DNA from: Linum tenue
Taxonomy: Eukaryota > Streptophyta > Magnoliopsida > Malpighiales > Linaceae
DNA length: 64,000 nt
NCBI GenBank assembly: GCA_946122785.1
Contig: CAMGYJ010000004.1
Coordinates: forward strand, 21,647,684-21,711,683
Direction: 5' to 3'
Position 1 is the stretch's first letter. Each line of letters starts with the position of its first letter. Below the pieces are notes generated by a model. That model saw only the letters and a program-made list of their open reading frames with translations, made no database searches and had not been told where the DNA came from. Below are positions 1 through 11,399 of the stretch, in pieces. A program made the translations under genes and the position numbers.

Positions 1-665
1 CCCGAACTACCAAGAACTCCAAGAATCTTTGTCTTCTCCGCGGCGTTTGAACCGGGATCTTGATACCACTTGATATGATCCTAATTCGAGAAACCACGCA
101 AACTTGGACCAAAAATCAGAATTGCGCAACGTCGAAATCTTTTGGGGGTTTCTTCTTTCTTTAATGACACGAAAATAAAGGATAGTCACGGAAATTGATC
201 AAATAGATCCGAACTAGTGAGAAGGGCCAATTGGTATATGAAACCAATCAAACAATCTCGAACTCGTGGATAAGAGACCATTCAATTCTCCCGAATCCTC
301 AAAGGAGAGATTAAGCAAAAACGTTCACAATTGAACTCACACAAACTCACTTGTATTTGATTGCTGAAAACTTGAATGAAAAATACATTGGTTGAACTCC
401 TATTTATAGACCCACGAATGTAAACACAAAACAACTAAGGAAAACCAAATCCTACTTGAAAAAGGAAAACAAAAACCTTAACAAACAATGAAAACAAAAA
501 CCTTAACGAACAAGGAAAAGACTAAGTCAACAACTACCCTTGAACCTAGCCTTCAAATCCACCCCCCCCCTCCTTGTGTTCACACTTGAAATTCCTTTCA
601 CACCTTGTGTTCACACCATGATCTTTATCCATTGTGGATTCCATTCACACCATGAGACTCATTCT
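1..665 (-). mobile_element. LTR retroelement end with initiator-Met-type PBS, minus strand, cut by window start
   Basis: Read on the minus strand, positions 68-55 give TGGTATCAAGATCC, close to the plant initiator-tRNA-Met primer binding site (TGGTATCAGAGC type). It is preceded by an LTR-like end in ...ATATCA at 71. The LTR would therefore run from 71 to somewhere near 600-665 on the plus axis, and the element body lies left of the window. Nothing coding was recognised. The far LTR edge is not defined because it merges with a different LTR remnant around 665-690. The PBS type fits Ty1/copia or chromovirus-like elements; which one cannot be told from this fragment. Confidence 0.4.
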
Positions 666-679
666 CCATGGCCGACCCT

Positions 680-937
680 CCTTCCCTCCGGCTTAACTGC
701 AGTCTAGGGGGAACCATATCCGGGTGACCTCTCTCGACTTGAAAACAACCGTTTCACTTGCTTTGTTTTTTTGTTAATTTGGACTTGCACTAAAGTTTCA
801 CCGCTAGATAATAAGAATTCACTGAGTAGTCATCACATCTAGGACCCGAGTTGACATTAAAACCCAAACCCGCTATACTACGCTTTAGGAAATGGTTACA
901 CTTGGCCATTTTCTAGAGTGACAGTAGGAGTGAGTCA
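680..937 (+). repeat. 3' end of an Athila-type LTR, fused directly to mid-gag
   Basis: This stretch has the typical order seen in the other LTR tails here: a 'tagggggaa' box, a 'gctagataat' box near 810, a run ending 'acttggcc', and a final ...GTGAGTCA at 937. No PBS or leader follows. The next base begins the middle of gag (first copy at 938), so an internal deletion removed the LTR-gag junction. The sequence is clearly different from the LTR at 6846-8237, so the two may not be the paired LTRs of one insertion. Confidence 0.55.
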
Positions 938-2620
938 CCCAACCATTGTTTTACCGACACCTTCAAGGTGGGCACCTTCTACCATGCCCTCTTCCCGGAA
1001 GACAAACAGCTGATTGACTCAGTTTGCGGGAAGAATATGCTCGCCAAGAGACTGCCACAGCTGAATCAACTTTTTGAAGAGATGGCAGAGCAGGGCTATG
1101 ATTGGGGAACTGCGAGGCAATCAAGACGAGCACCAGGGCGGGGTGTGCATGCTGTAGCCGATGCAAGATCAATGGGGTTCCAGCCTATGCAAACCAGCTG
1201 AGGTACTTCCCATTTACTTTGGAGGGGCAAGCCAAGGAGTGGCTGGACAATTGAACTCCACGCTCAATCATCACGTTCGCCAACTTGGCGGACAAGTTCC
1301 TCACCCGCCACCATCCTCCATCCAAGACAGTGGACCTGCAGAAGCTAATCAACCACTTTCCTCAGGATGAAGATGAGACCATTTGGGATGCTTGGGAGAG
1401 ATACCCCAATCTTTTCCTCAAGTGTCCCAACCATGGTTTTACCGACACCTTCAAGGTGGGCACCTTCTACCATGCCCTCTTCCCGGAAGACAAGCAGCTG
1501 ATTGACTCAGTTTGCGGCGAGAATATGCTCACCAAGACACTGCCACAGCTGAATCAACTTTTTGAAGAGATGGCAGAGCAGGGCTATGATTGGGGAACTG
1601 CGAGGCGATCAAGACGAGCACCAGGGCGGGGTGTGCATGCTATAGCCGATGCAAGATCAATGGGGTTCCAGCCGATGCAAACCAGCTAAGGTACTTCCCA
1701 TTTACTTTGGAGGGGCAAGCCAAGGAGTGGCTGGACAATCGAACTCCAGGATCGATCACCATGTTCGCCAACCTGGCGGACAAGTTCCTCACCCGCCACC
1801 ATCCTCCGTCCAAGACGGCGGACCTGCAGAAGCTAATCACCCACTTTGCTCAGGATGAAGATTAGACCATTCGGGATGCTTGGGAGAGATACCCCAATCT
1901 TTTCCTCAAGAGTCCCAACCATGGTTTTACCGACACCTTCAAGGTGGGCACCTTCTACCATGCCCTCTACCCGGAAGACAAGCAGCTGATTGACTCAGTT
2001 TGCGGCGAGAATATGCTCACCAAGACATTGCCACAACTGAATCAAATTTTTGAAGAGATGGCAGAGTAGGGCTATGATCGGGGAACTGCGAGGGGATCAA
2101 GACGAGCACCAGGGGGTGTGCATGCTGTATGCGATGCAAGATCAATGGGGTTCCAGCCGATGCAAACCAGCTGAGGTACTTCCCATTTATTTTGGAGGTG
2201 CAAGCCAAGGAGTGGCTGGACAATCGAACTCCAGGCTCGATCACCATGTTCGCCAACCTGGCGGACAAGTTCCTCACCCGCCACCATCCTCCGTCCAAGA
2301 CGGCGGACCTGCAGAAGCTAATCACCCACTTTGCTCAGGATGAAGATGAGACAATTCGGGATGCTTGGGAGAGATACCCCAATATTTTCCTCAAGTGTCC
2401 CAACCATGGTTTTACCGACACCTTTAAGGTGGGAACCTTCTACCATGCCCTCTTCCCGGAAGACAAGTAGCTGATTGAGTCAGTTTGCGACGAGAATATG
2501 CTCACCAAGACACTGCCACAGCTAAATCAACGTTTTGAAGAGATGGCAGAGCAAGGCTATGATTGGGGAACTGCTATGTGATCAAGACGAGCACCAGTGC
2601 GGGGTGTGCATGCTGTAGCC
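938..2620 (+). repeat. Tandem duplication of a gag segment, about 488 bp per unit
   Basis: One partial and three full copies lie head to tail: 938-1159 (partial), 1160-1647, 1648-2132 and 2133-2620. Each full copy begins at GATGCAAGATCAATGGGG (or close) and ends at GTGTGCATGCTGTAGCC or a variant. Unit length is 485-488 bp; 488 is not a multiple of three, so each junction changes reading frame and destroys the gag ORF. Copies are very similar, differing by scattered substitutions and short deletions (e.g. 3 bp near 2114). Confidence 0.9.
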
Positions 2621-3640
2621 ACCCAGTTGTCTGATTTGGTGCAGGTGGTATCGAAACTGGTTTGAGCCATCGATCGCTGTGGAATGATTTCAGGTACTGG
2701 ACAGCAGCAGGCAATGCATTGCCAATGGTGCGAGAGCAGCCATCACACTGTGGAAGACTGACAGGCGATGAGGGATTCGGCTACACCCCAGGAGCAGGTG
2801 AACTTAATCAACAATGCTAGGCGCAATGACCCCTACAATAACACTTACAACGAGGGGTGGCGCCAGCATCCCAACTTCTCCTGAGTTGGGGCCAATCCTA
2901 GACCACCAGTCTCCCACGGACCGCCAAGCTTCCAAAGACCGCCATATCAGCCAAGGTAGGGGCAATTCCAGCAACAACAGCAGTCTCTCTACCAGCCCAT
3001 GTAGGGGAATGCTGCTCAACCACAGCCGCGAGCCTTCAAGCAGCCAGGTGCAGCCCCTGCAACCCCAATACAGAATGATCCGATAACTGAACTGCGGGAC
3101 TTGGTGGGTTCTCTTGCTAGTTCTAGTGCTGATAAATTCAACACTATCGAGCAGTTCATGGAAAAGGCCTCGGGTAAATTCATGGCTCTTGAAGCTGGCC
3201 AGAGGAACACACAGGCTGTCTTGCAGGATATCCAAACCCAACTGGGGAGTGTGGCTCAAGTAGTGGCGCAGAGGGCTCCGGGTACCTTGCCGGGTCATAC
3301 TATTCCTAATCCGAAGGACCCGAATGCCCACTCTAATGCTATCACTACAAGGATCGGCAAAGTGATTGCAGACCCACCTGTCTTGGCCAGACAAGCGGGA
3401 GGGAGACATGCCTCGACATTTCCAGCTGTTGAAGAAGAAGCGGAGAAGGAGGTTGAGGTACTTGCTCCTAAGCCTCAACCAGTAGTGAAGGGGTATGTCC
3501 CTCAACTCCCCTTCCCTACTCGGTTGCACAAAGACAAGCTAGAGGCAGAGTTCGGGAACTTCATGTCCATCCTTAGGAAGCTGAATGTCCAAGTGCCCAT
3601 CCTGGAGGCACTATCTCAAATGCCTAAGTATGCGAAGTTC
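938..3640 (+). pseudogene. Athila/Tat-type Ty3-gypsy gag relic (element C)
   Basis: Retroviral-like capsid/nucleocapsid polyprotein segment that would form the element's virus-like particle. Recognisable pieces are a gag core with an AWERYPN...CPNHGF motif, then GTFYHALFPEDKQLIDS and the EQGYDWG block. A CX2CX4H zinc-knuckle start follows at 2720; its last Cys codon is replaced by TGA at 2759-2761. The downstream coiled region reads DKFNTIEQFMEKASGKF (from about 3131), and a conserved PFPTRLHKDKLEAEFGNFM block lies near 3510-3560. Several stops and frame changes break it. The N-terminal third of gag is missing and the centre is duplicated in tandem. Family assignment rests on the same motif order in the copies at 14258 and 38624. 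Confidence 0.8.
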
Positions 3641-3641
3641 C

Positions 3642-4171
3642 TGAAGTGCCCCTTATACTGGGAAGGCCTTTCCTGGCCACCACCAAGGCTCTCATATATG
3701 TACATGATGGGACCTTAGTCTTGAGGGATGGCGAGGAGCGAATAACATTTTGCATTGCTAATACTCTCCTTGCTTCATCGCCTTTTGCATGTTGTCTCTC
3801 ACTAAGAGCACGAGTCTGTCGTGTATCCTTTTGTGCTTCCCATTTTGCAGGATCCCCCTCCCATATCTTCGCCGCCGCTCCCGTCCACTCCGTTACCAAA
3901 AGAAAAGATCAAGGAAGAGTGGCGGTCGAAATTGCAGGTAGCTAAGCCTGCTCACAAGAAAGCCAGAGACCACTATGAGCTAGTCTCGCCTCCTGAGACT
4001 CGACCGCCTTGGCCATCCGAGTATTCACTCGCTTGCATCCTGCCGGATGGCCAGGTCGAGTTGACGAGTGCTGGTGGTCACACCCGTTGTGTGCATGACC
4101 ACCATCTGAAGTTGTACCTCAAGAGCGATGTGGATCCGCTTCTGGAGGCACCTGTTCCTTCACCTCTCTAA
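3642..4171 (+). pseudogene. Deleted protease end and unassigned proline/lysine-rich tail of element C
   Basis: After the KYAKFLK block (about 3630-3648) the sequence jumps to PLILGRPFLATTKALI, the C-terminal conserved block of the Athila-type aspartic protease, in another frame. In the copy at 15865-16476 these blocks are roughly 370 bp apart and flank the catalytic DLGAS motif. So the protease active site has been deleted here. From about 3850 a second open stretch contains a Pro/Lys-rich segment and ends ...HHLKLYLKSDVDP. That ending is reminiscent of the tail behind integrase in gypsy elements, but this is weak. RT, RNase H and integrase cores are absent. Confidence 0.55.
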
Positions 4172-4183
4172 GCATCCAGCTAA

Positions 4184-5008
4184 AAGACGGTAAAGAAAAT
4201 CCTCCTCTCCCTTGCCCTCCCCGAACTCGTCCGGGTCAAATCCCTAAATCGATCCGTCTCCCGGATCGCCTCCGACCCGGCCTTCCTCCGCGAATTCAAC
4301 GCCCTCTCCTCCTACGCCACGTGGCTCTTCCTCTACAAGAAGCGCAGCTGGCACCGCGACGCCGTCCTCCAGGGCTTCACTTCCGGGTCCTCCTCCTGGT
4401 TCCGGGTCGAGATCCGCGACCCGATCCGACCCGGCGGCGGGGAGAGCCTCTACTTCCTCACCGCCGCCGGGAACTTCTTCCTCTTCGCCTCCAATTCACG
4501 GAAGGAAGTAATCGCCGTCGACCTCGCCGCCCGAACGGCGAGGACGATCCCGCCCAGCCCGCTCGGCCCACGTGGCACCTCGTCGTGGCGCCGGTCCGGC
4601 ATGAAATTGGTCGTCTCTCGGTCGGACCGGAACAAATTCCGGTTCATGTTCAGGGAGCTCGTCGACTCCCGCCCGGTCCTCTTCCTCTACTCCTCTGAAA
4701 CCGACACGTGGCGGTCGGTCGAAGCGAGAGAGGCACGTGGCCGAGAATGGTCGGATCATATTTTCCTCAACGTATCCAACGGTCCGGAAGAGAACCTCGT
4801 GATGGCCGTCCGGTTAAGTGACGGGTTGGACCCGCAGCCGGTGGTCGTGCGGCCGAGATTCAATGCGGCGGATGGGGGAGGCCAACAACCTCCATCAGCC
4901 GTTGGATTCAGCTGGGGGAACGTGACGATCGATCGGGTACACGTGTACGGCGACGGGTACACGATGGTGGTGATGCTATGGTTTCTATCACCCAGTGTGT
5001 TTTGTTGA
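4184..5008 (+). pseudogene. Captured host F-box protein fragment
   Basis: A 275-codon open frame strikingly richer in G+C than its flanks, with the composition of a host exon. It starts inside an F-box-like helix (ILLSLALPELVRVKSLNRSV, then ASDPAFLREF). It continues with a WF..EI...YFLTAAGNFFLFAS segment and a VDLAARTARTIPP segment like the beta-propeller or associated region of plant F-box/kelch-type proteins. F-box proteins act as substrate receptors of SCF ubiquitin ligases. The first residues of the F-box and the protein's C-terminus are missing, and there is no intron. On both sides the retroelement resumes: element tail before 4184, and from about 5000 the 3' UTR also present at 35600-35700. 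It is best read as transduced host sequence, not a functioning gene. Confidence 0.75.
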
Positions 5009-6830
5009 TGCTAGCCCCGCTGACTGGTCCACTTCCCTTCCCCCGGCAGTCTTTCCTTCCGGTAACATCATTCCCCTTATCTTTCCCTCTGCTCCATTGA
5101 GTGCAATGTCGAACGTAAGTGTGTGTGTGGGGGGGGGGAGGTGCTTTGTTGGTTGGAATCTTTATATGTGTGCTTGGAGCCTAGTCCGCTGTCTAAATCT
5201 CAAGATTTGAGGGCTCCAGGTACTGATGTTTGCATGATCATACTGGCACTGTGGATATGATTGGTGAATCGAATGGCTTTCGAATAAATGCATGACAACT
5301 TGATTGTAACTAGGACAACCTATGATGATGACTGAGACGTGCAGTAGAGTTGTGTAGGGGTTCAGTTTTTCAACTGTTTGCTTTCCAATTGTGACTTGGA
5401 TTGATCACTTGCTCTTGACAGTCATTTATGCATCTAGTTCAGGGAATCAGAATGTGAGATAGAGCATATAGGTAGCCATGTGAGATTTGTGCCTGCTCGT
5501 TTCTTTCTTGTGCGATAGATCCCTCTTCCATGATGTATAGCATTCACGTTGTCACTAGCTGAGATGACGGAGGCATAGGTATAGCCCACGACCAAATTGA
5601 CTGTCCTGGTGTGTCATACCCCCTAGTCAGCCCCTTTGAGCCGTGTACTTTTCTTTCTTTCGGTCTACAATGGAAAATCACCCTTTTGCATCTCTTAGAA
5701 GGTTCCACAGAGTGGTTTTTGCATGTTCTCTGCTATTTCTGCTAAATATAATGTGAGGGTTGGAGGTAGTGCTTAAAAGTTGGGTCTGTGATTGACAAAT
5801 GTGCAGAGGTGGTGGTTCTCTCAAGAAATGAAAAAAAAAAACGAATGAAAGCAAAAGAGAGCCGCTACCAAAAAAAATCTGAATCATGCTCATTAAGTAG
5901 TGTTTCTTAGCAGTCTGGCTTGGAAATACTAACATTATTGTGAGCTCCTTCGCTCTTGTGCTCTAGAGAATTTGAGTAATGCATAATGGCAGAAAGAAAG
6001 TTACTGGTTTGAGTGGCTGTGAATGTGTTGGGTTTGGAACTGTGGAACCTTTTGCTATGAATACTTCCACCACCTAAAAGGTTTTTTCCCCATGTCCAAG
6101 ACCCTAACCAGTCGCTTGAACCTGTGTCTAAGACCTCCGGATTAGTTAATGGTGACATCCCTTGTGTGAACTCTAACATTTAGAGGCTGCCATCATGGTG
6201 AAGAGACGTTAGGATTTGGGAGAATAAGCATGCACATTTTTTCGCATCAAATTGGAGGTTTGGGAACGAGTTCGGGGTTGATTGGACGAAAGTTGGACGT
6301 TTGGCGAGAAGCTGAGGAATCCACACGGACAGACCTAGCAGCCACATGGCCGTGTGGCGTGGCCGTGTGGAATCCCATTACGCGGCCAAGGCCACACTGG
6401 CCGTGTATTGGGTCCCTTGTGGCCGTGTGGAAATTCCAGGGAGCTCACACAGTCAGGCTAAGAATCCACACGGCCGTGCACTTCTGGCTGCGCAGTGTGC
6501 ATGAAGCTCATTAGATGGAACGCAGCGTTTTGCCACTCACACGGGCAGACTGGGAAGACACACAGCCGTGTGGTCGGGAAATTCTGGGTTTTAACCCAAT
6601 TTCGAGTTTAAGGAGAAAGTGCTCCTCTTCCTTTACCCGATTTTGCACTCGAATGTCCTCTGTGGTGGTTGTCTAGGTTGCTGTTGAGTTGTCCATATGT
6701 CAATGATAAAAAAACCAGTATGATTTATTTGTTCTATGCCTATATGATTTGTCCCCAAAGTTGGTATGATTGAAATGTATTGAGCTTACCTTGTATCTGA
6801 CTTGGTTTGCTTGGGGACGAGCAAACTGTT
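5009..6830 (+). other. 3' untranslated region of element C
   Basis: No coding sequence is seen. The part 5040-5220 aligns by eye with 35580-35790 of element A: a 'ctccattgag..caatgtcg' box, a G-rich PPT-like tract at about 5114-5142, and a hairpin at 5174-5218. The part 5880-6240 aligns with 8238-8640, showing that two related elements lie side by side. An A-run (5830-5841) and a long G-run (5131-5139) are simple-sequence stretches. Confidence 0.6.
6246..6614 (+). repeat. Displaced copy of LTR U3 sequence within the 3' UTR
   Basis: This segment repeats 6974-7340 in the same orientation with high identity: 'gttgattggacgaaagttgg', the cluster of CACACGGCCGTGTGG-type palindromes, and the final 'ttttaacccaatttcgag'. 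It lies outside the LTR, which starts at 6846. It could be a remnant of an earlier LTR or a duplication of the U3 enhancer into the 3' UTR. Confidence 0.75.
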
Positions 6831-6845
6831 AAGTGTGGGGGAATT
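6808..6845 (+). other. Stem-loop and polypurine tract preceding the LTR (element C)
   Basis: TTTGCT/AGCAAA forms a stem around the loop TGGGGACG (6808-6827). It is followed by the polypurine tract AAGTGTGGGGGAATT (6831-6845), the plus-strand primer site. The LTR begins immediately after with TGATGACTTG. The same stem-loop plus PPT order appears at 8971-9008 and 36592-36631. Confidence 0.7.
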
Positions 6846-8237
6846 TGATGACTTGATATATACACATGTTTATATCCACTATTCGTATGTCGTTTGAGCC
6901 TCATTTCTCGTATCTTAGGCCGATTTCACGCTAGGTTGTTCTCGTTTGTGTTATTTCAGGTCCTAGTACGTGATTGGAGGTTTATCAACGAGTTCAGGGT
7001 TGATTGGACGAAAGTTGGACGTTTGGCGAGAAGCTGAGGAATCCACACGGCCAGACCTAGCAGCCACATGGCCGTGTGGCGTGGCCGTGTGGAATCCCAT
7101 TACGCGGGCAAGGCCATACTGGCCGTGTATTGGTCTCCCTTGTGGCCGTGTGGAAATTCCAGGGAGCTCACACGGTCAGGCTAAGAATCCACACGGCCGT
7201 GCACTTATCGTTGTGCAGCATGCATGAAGCTCATTAGATGGAACGCCGCGTTATGGCACTCACACGGGCAGACTGGGAAGACACACGGCCGTGTGGTCGG
7301 GAAATTTTGGGTTTTAACCCAATTTCGAGTTTAAGGAGAGAGAATGGATTTTCCATAGAAAAAACAGAGCTTTAGAGAGAGAAAGTGCGAAGAACAAACC
7401 CTAGGAGCTATTTGGAATGGATTTCTCACCATTGAAGCCCAGATTGCATCCTCAGGAGTGAAGATCGACATCCCAGAGCAGATTATCCTCATCTTTACGA
7501 GTATGACTACTCTTATTTCTGTTTTCATCTCTCTCTATGGAGTAGAACCTTCTCTCACTTGGGGTATGAAGAACCCTAGTTCCATGTGTTAGGAATCTTG
7601 ATTGTAATGACTTGGGATTGATATACTGATTGATTTTAATCGCTTGATGCATGATTCATTGAGTCAATTGAAGCCTGATCATCTTTTTCTTGATTTCTGC
7701 TGCAACCTGAGATAAAAAGAATCTGATTAGGTTGTTAGAGCTTTATCGATCGGTAGTGGTAGATTGGTTATACGAGAGTTAATCGATTTACTGCTTTGTA
7801 CTGGTATCCAATTCCAGTAGTGGAGTTCTATGTTTATTGCCTCAGCAGTCTATCCCAGTGAAGGCTAGTCGCCTGCCGGTTAGTCTACCTGAGAGGGCTT
7901 GGTCAGCTTAAGAGATTCCAAGCTACTATTCGATCTTCAGCAGTTTAATCAATAGTAAATCAACCAAGGGTAATTACAACCTTGACCTAACTAAGGAGCT
8001 AGGGGGACTCATTCCCGAGTGACTCTTCCCTTGCTAAAGAACTTCGAACCATTTCCTGCTTTCTTACTGCTTTTACTTAAAATCACAATCACTCGAGTTA
8101 GTTTGCTAGATAATATATAATCACGGAGTAGGCAGTAGATCTAGACCCCGGGTTGACAAATAGAGCTTGCCACTTTACTGCATTTCCGGACTGCGATTAC
8201 ACTTGGTCGCAGTTTGCTGTTGTGTTTTAGCGTGTCA
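6846..8237 (+). repeat. 3' LTR of element C
   Basis: It starts TGATGACTTG right after the PPT and ends ...TTAGCGTGTCA at 8237 (TG...CA). It holds the palindrome cluster (CACACGGCCGTGTGG type) at about 7050-7300, an AGAGAGAAAGTGC leader-like segment at 7370, and the box 'gctagataat' near 8108. The box 'cttggtcgcag' precedes the end. Length is 1392 bp. No PBS follows, consistent with a 3' LTR. Confidence 0.75.
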
Positions 8238-9008
8238 ACCTCCTTCACTACTAGGTTTGAAATGTGAATAACAAGATAGGCCGAAGATGTGTGCTTGAAT
8301 GTGGTTCATGATTGGTAGTGGTTTGGAAGAAGGGAAGTGTGATTTTTGGCTGATGCTAGTGGCCTTTGTTGTAGGAAAGGTTCTTAGTCGAGACCATAGA
8401 ACCTTGGGTTTTAGGTTCAAGATGTAGGACCTCATGTCATGTTTTCCACCACCCAAAAAAGCCTTTTTCCCATGTCTCAGACAATTTCCAGTCATTTGAA
8501 CCCGTGTCTAAGACCTCCGGACAAGCTAGTGTTGACAACTGTCCCGTGAACTCTAACATTTAGAGGTTGCAGCCGTGGTGGAGAGATGATAGGGCTGAAT
8601 GTTGATGATCGTGCACATCTTTTGCACCAAAAAGTTCCAGATCCCACTAGTTGAGAGTGAGTGATTCATTCCTGTTTTGCATGTTCTTATCTTACCCTGT
8701 TGAGGACCTATGTTGCCCCGTTGTCGGTTCCTTGGACTTGAGTTCTATGCATGGTTAGTTTTGGTTGGTGAGTAGTCTGGTCGATACTTGCATTGATTTG
8801 TGAACAGGTATGAACTTTTCATTTGCCTATTCTTGATGCAATCGAATTTCGTTTGTGGAGGCGGTTCATATGTCGATGCCCAAATAGTTACTGAGATTCA
8901 CCACTTGACGCCTTTTGATTTGTCCCCAAGTTATCTTGTTAGGTTGAGATATCACCTAGGTTGAAAATGGTTTGCTTGGGGACTAGCAAACGTCTAAGTG
9001 TGGGGGAG
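8238..9008 (+). other. 3' UTR, stem-loop and PPT of a second related element (D)
   Basis: Non-coding sequence homologous to 5880-6240: the blocks 'gacctccgga' and 'gaactctaacatttagagg' occur in both. It ends with the stem-loop TTTGCT-TGGGGACT-AGCAAA (8971-8990) and the PPT AAGTGTGGGGGAG (8996-9008). The body of element D must lie left of element C, so C probably inserted into D. Confidence 0.6.
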
Positions 9009-9920
9009 TAATTCGGGCACATGTGTACACTTTTTACCACCTAGTTTGCTTAGTCGTTTGAAGCATTTTTACTCCGGGGGGTTTGGTTTTACGCCAGGTT
9101 TTGCCTTGTTTTGGTGTTTTTCAGACTATGGCCGGTAGAACCATCCCCAGAGTTGAAAGTTGGACGAAGGGTGAAAAATCAAGTCAAACGGTGGAAACAG
9201 CAGCAGATCATGGTTTGGGCTGTGAGTTCATGGTCACTTAGACCATGAACTGGAGGGGATTCTCGCGAACAGCCAGGCATCCAGAGCACAAATGGTTTTC
9301 ACTAGACACGAGTCAGTTCACGGTCGGAAGACCGTGAACTCAGGCCATTTCCCGTGAACTGGGATTAGTGATGTGGTGCGTTTCGACTTTGGTTCATGGT
9401 CTAGGCTTTCAGTTCAAGGTCGTGAACTAAGACTGTGAACTAAGCCCGATCTAGGTATATAAAGGAGGTTGAGCCAAAGGAGAAAAGGGAGAAACCTAGT
9501 GTGAGAAACTTCTTCTTCTTTAGAATTCTAGAGTGAGAAAGTGACGAACCAAAGAAGAGGAGAAGCTAGGGTTTCATCTTCAAGCAAGGATTTGGGAATT
9601 CCTCCCCCAAAGGCGGATCTCTTCAACACAAGGAGCAATGCTAGCATCTCTTTGATGGTTTTCCTTCTTCTCTCTTGTGTTTTCCCTTCTCCTAGCATGG
9701 AGTAGTTCCTTCTTTCACTTGGGTGTTTGTAAACCCTAGCTACAATTATGTGAATGCTTGTATGAATTGGATGATTTGTGTGTGGTTGTGTTAATGTGAA
9801 TGTGGAGGTATTATTCATGAATGATTGTGTTGTGTGAAAGTCCATCAATCTAATTGCCATTCTAAACTAGATAGAGAGAAAACCCCCTTCCTTTTTTTGA
9901 AAGAGGCTTGAATGTTGGGA
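9009..9920 (+). repeat. Truncated 3' LTR of element D
   Basis: It starts TAATTCGGGC directly after the PPT; the canonical TG is changed to TA, as in the solo LTR at 18765. It contains palindromes of the AGTTCACGGTC/GACCGTGAACT type at 9200-9440, then a TATA box (TATATAAA, 9456-9463) and a leader with 'gagaaacttctt'. It breaks off near 9920 where another LTR begins. It belongs to the same family as the LTRs at 12209, 18765, 24707 (minus) and 31899. Confidence 0.7.
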
Positions 9921-11375
9921 GATAACGCCATATTCTAAGATGTTTTCCCATCATTTCGTGACCGTTTGAGCTTTGTTTCTCCCTCTTGTGGCGTGTTTTA
10001 CGCTTGTGCGTGGTAGTTTATGATGTTTCAGGACTTAATACGTGGATGGGTGCGATGGAGCAAAGTTTCGGGACATTTTGGAGCGAACGGGCAGATCGAT
10101 CATGGGAGTTACGGGCTGGCCCGTAACTCTCTAAGAGGAGCCGTAAGTTGAAAGTGAAGGAAGAAGGGTTCCAAGAGGCTTCTAGGAGTTACGAGTTGAC
10201 CTTCCCAGTTACGGTCAAGGCCGTAACTCAGCCATTGAACCCGTAACTCCTGGGAAGCATAAACATCCGTCCAAGAGCATTTTCAAATTTAGGATCTCCC
10301 CCTTCAAGTTACGATCGAGACAGTAACTCCCCAAAGGAAGTTGTAACTCTTGGTTTATGGATTGCAATAACGACGTCGTTCTACTGCAAGTTACAGGCGG
10401 TCAAGACGAGTTACGGTCGTACCTTAGGCCGTAACTCGCTGAATCTCAGCCTATTTAATGGCTGCTCGGGAAATTTGTAAAGGATCCGTATTTTTGGAAT
10501 TCTAAATGCATAAAAAACGCTAGAGAGAGAGTGACGAAGAGAAACCCTTGGGCAAGGATTGGGGCGATCTGAAGATCTTGGAGCTCGATTCCCCAACCTC
10601 GGAGTACCGATTAGCCACCAGGAGCAGTTGCCCATTGTCGTCCAGATGATGTCTATTCCGAGCATGACTTTCTCCCATCTCTCCATGGAATAATTTTCCC
10701 TTTCATGTGGGTATGAAGAACCCTATTGGGTATGTTGGGTATGAAGAACCCCATGTTATGAATGATTGATTTGATAAATTCAGTTGAGCACTTATTCAGA
10801 ATTGCATGAGTCCTGATCAAACCTGTGTAATTCCGACTTTAACTTAGAATGATAGTCTCTGCATAGGTTAAAAGAGCAACCTTTAATTGAAAGTGGTGAA
10901 TCGACTGCTTTAGTCGAGAAGTCGATTCGCTGCTTCGTACTGGAACAAAGGCCAGTAGTGGGAGTTTCGCGTGTGTAACCTTGGTTAGTGTATGGCGGTG
11001 GAGGTTAGTCGCCCGCAAGGTATTCGAATTAAGAGGGTCTGGACAACTTTAGTCGAGAGTCCAAATCAGTAAAGAACTTCTCGCGGTTTATCTATCAATC
11101 TGAGTAATTTGGGACCGTATAATCTGAATTAGCTGGACACTACGGGGAATTATACCTGGTTGACCTTTTGAACCTGAAAAGAACCAGACCATTACTTGCT
11201 TTTGTTTCTTTTGAACTGAAGTCATTTCACTCGCTTTGTCTTGCCAGATAATAGGAGTTAGCTGAGTAGGCAGTAGATCTAGAGCTCTTGTCGATAATTA
11301 GACTTAACCCCTATTCTGCATTTCCACTCTGCGATGATACTTGGTCGTAGTTTGGTGTTGTGTCGTAGCGTGTCT
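9921..11375 (+). repeat. 5' LTR of element E
   Basis: It begins about 9921 (agataacgccatatt, first base of TG apparently lost) and ends near 11375 (...GCGTGTCTA, a CA to TA change). It is followed six bases later by a tRNA-Asp-type PBS. The U3 part carries GAGTTACGG / CCGTAACTC palindromes (10115-10440) upstream of a TATA-like 'ctatttaatgg' (10450). The U5 part repeats 'ctttagtcgag' and 'gctagataat'-type boxes. Confidence 0.65.
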
Positions 11376-11381
11376 AGTTTT

Positions 11382-11399
11382 TGGCGCCGTTGTCGGGGA
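11382..11399 (+). other. Primer binding site, tRNA-Asp type (element E)
   Basis: TGGCGCCGTTGTCGGGGA lies six bases after the LTR end. It matches the complement of the plant tRNA-Asp 3' end expected for Athila/Tat elements (TGGCGCCGTTGCCGGGGA) with one mismatch. Confidence 0.8.

Noticed and set aside
938..2620. 488-bp repeats as a centromeric or other satellite
   Set aside because: Only three to four units, each clearly a gag segment within one element.
4450..4759. Long minus-strand frames over the F-box fragment
   Set aside because: Shadow frames of GC-rich coding sequence. The plus-strand frame carries the recognisable protein.
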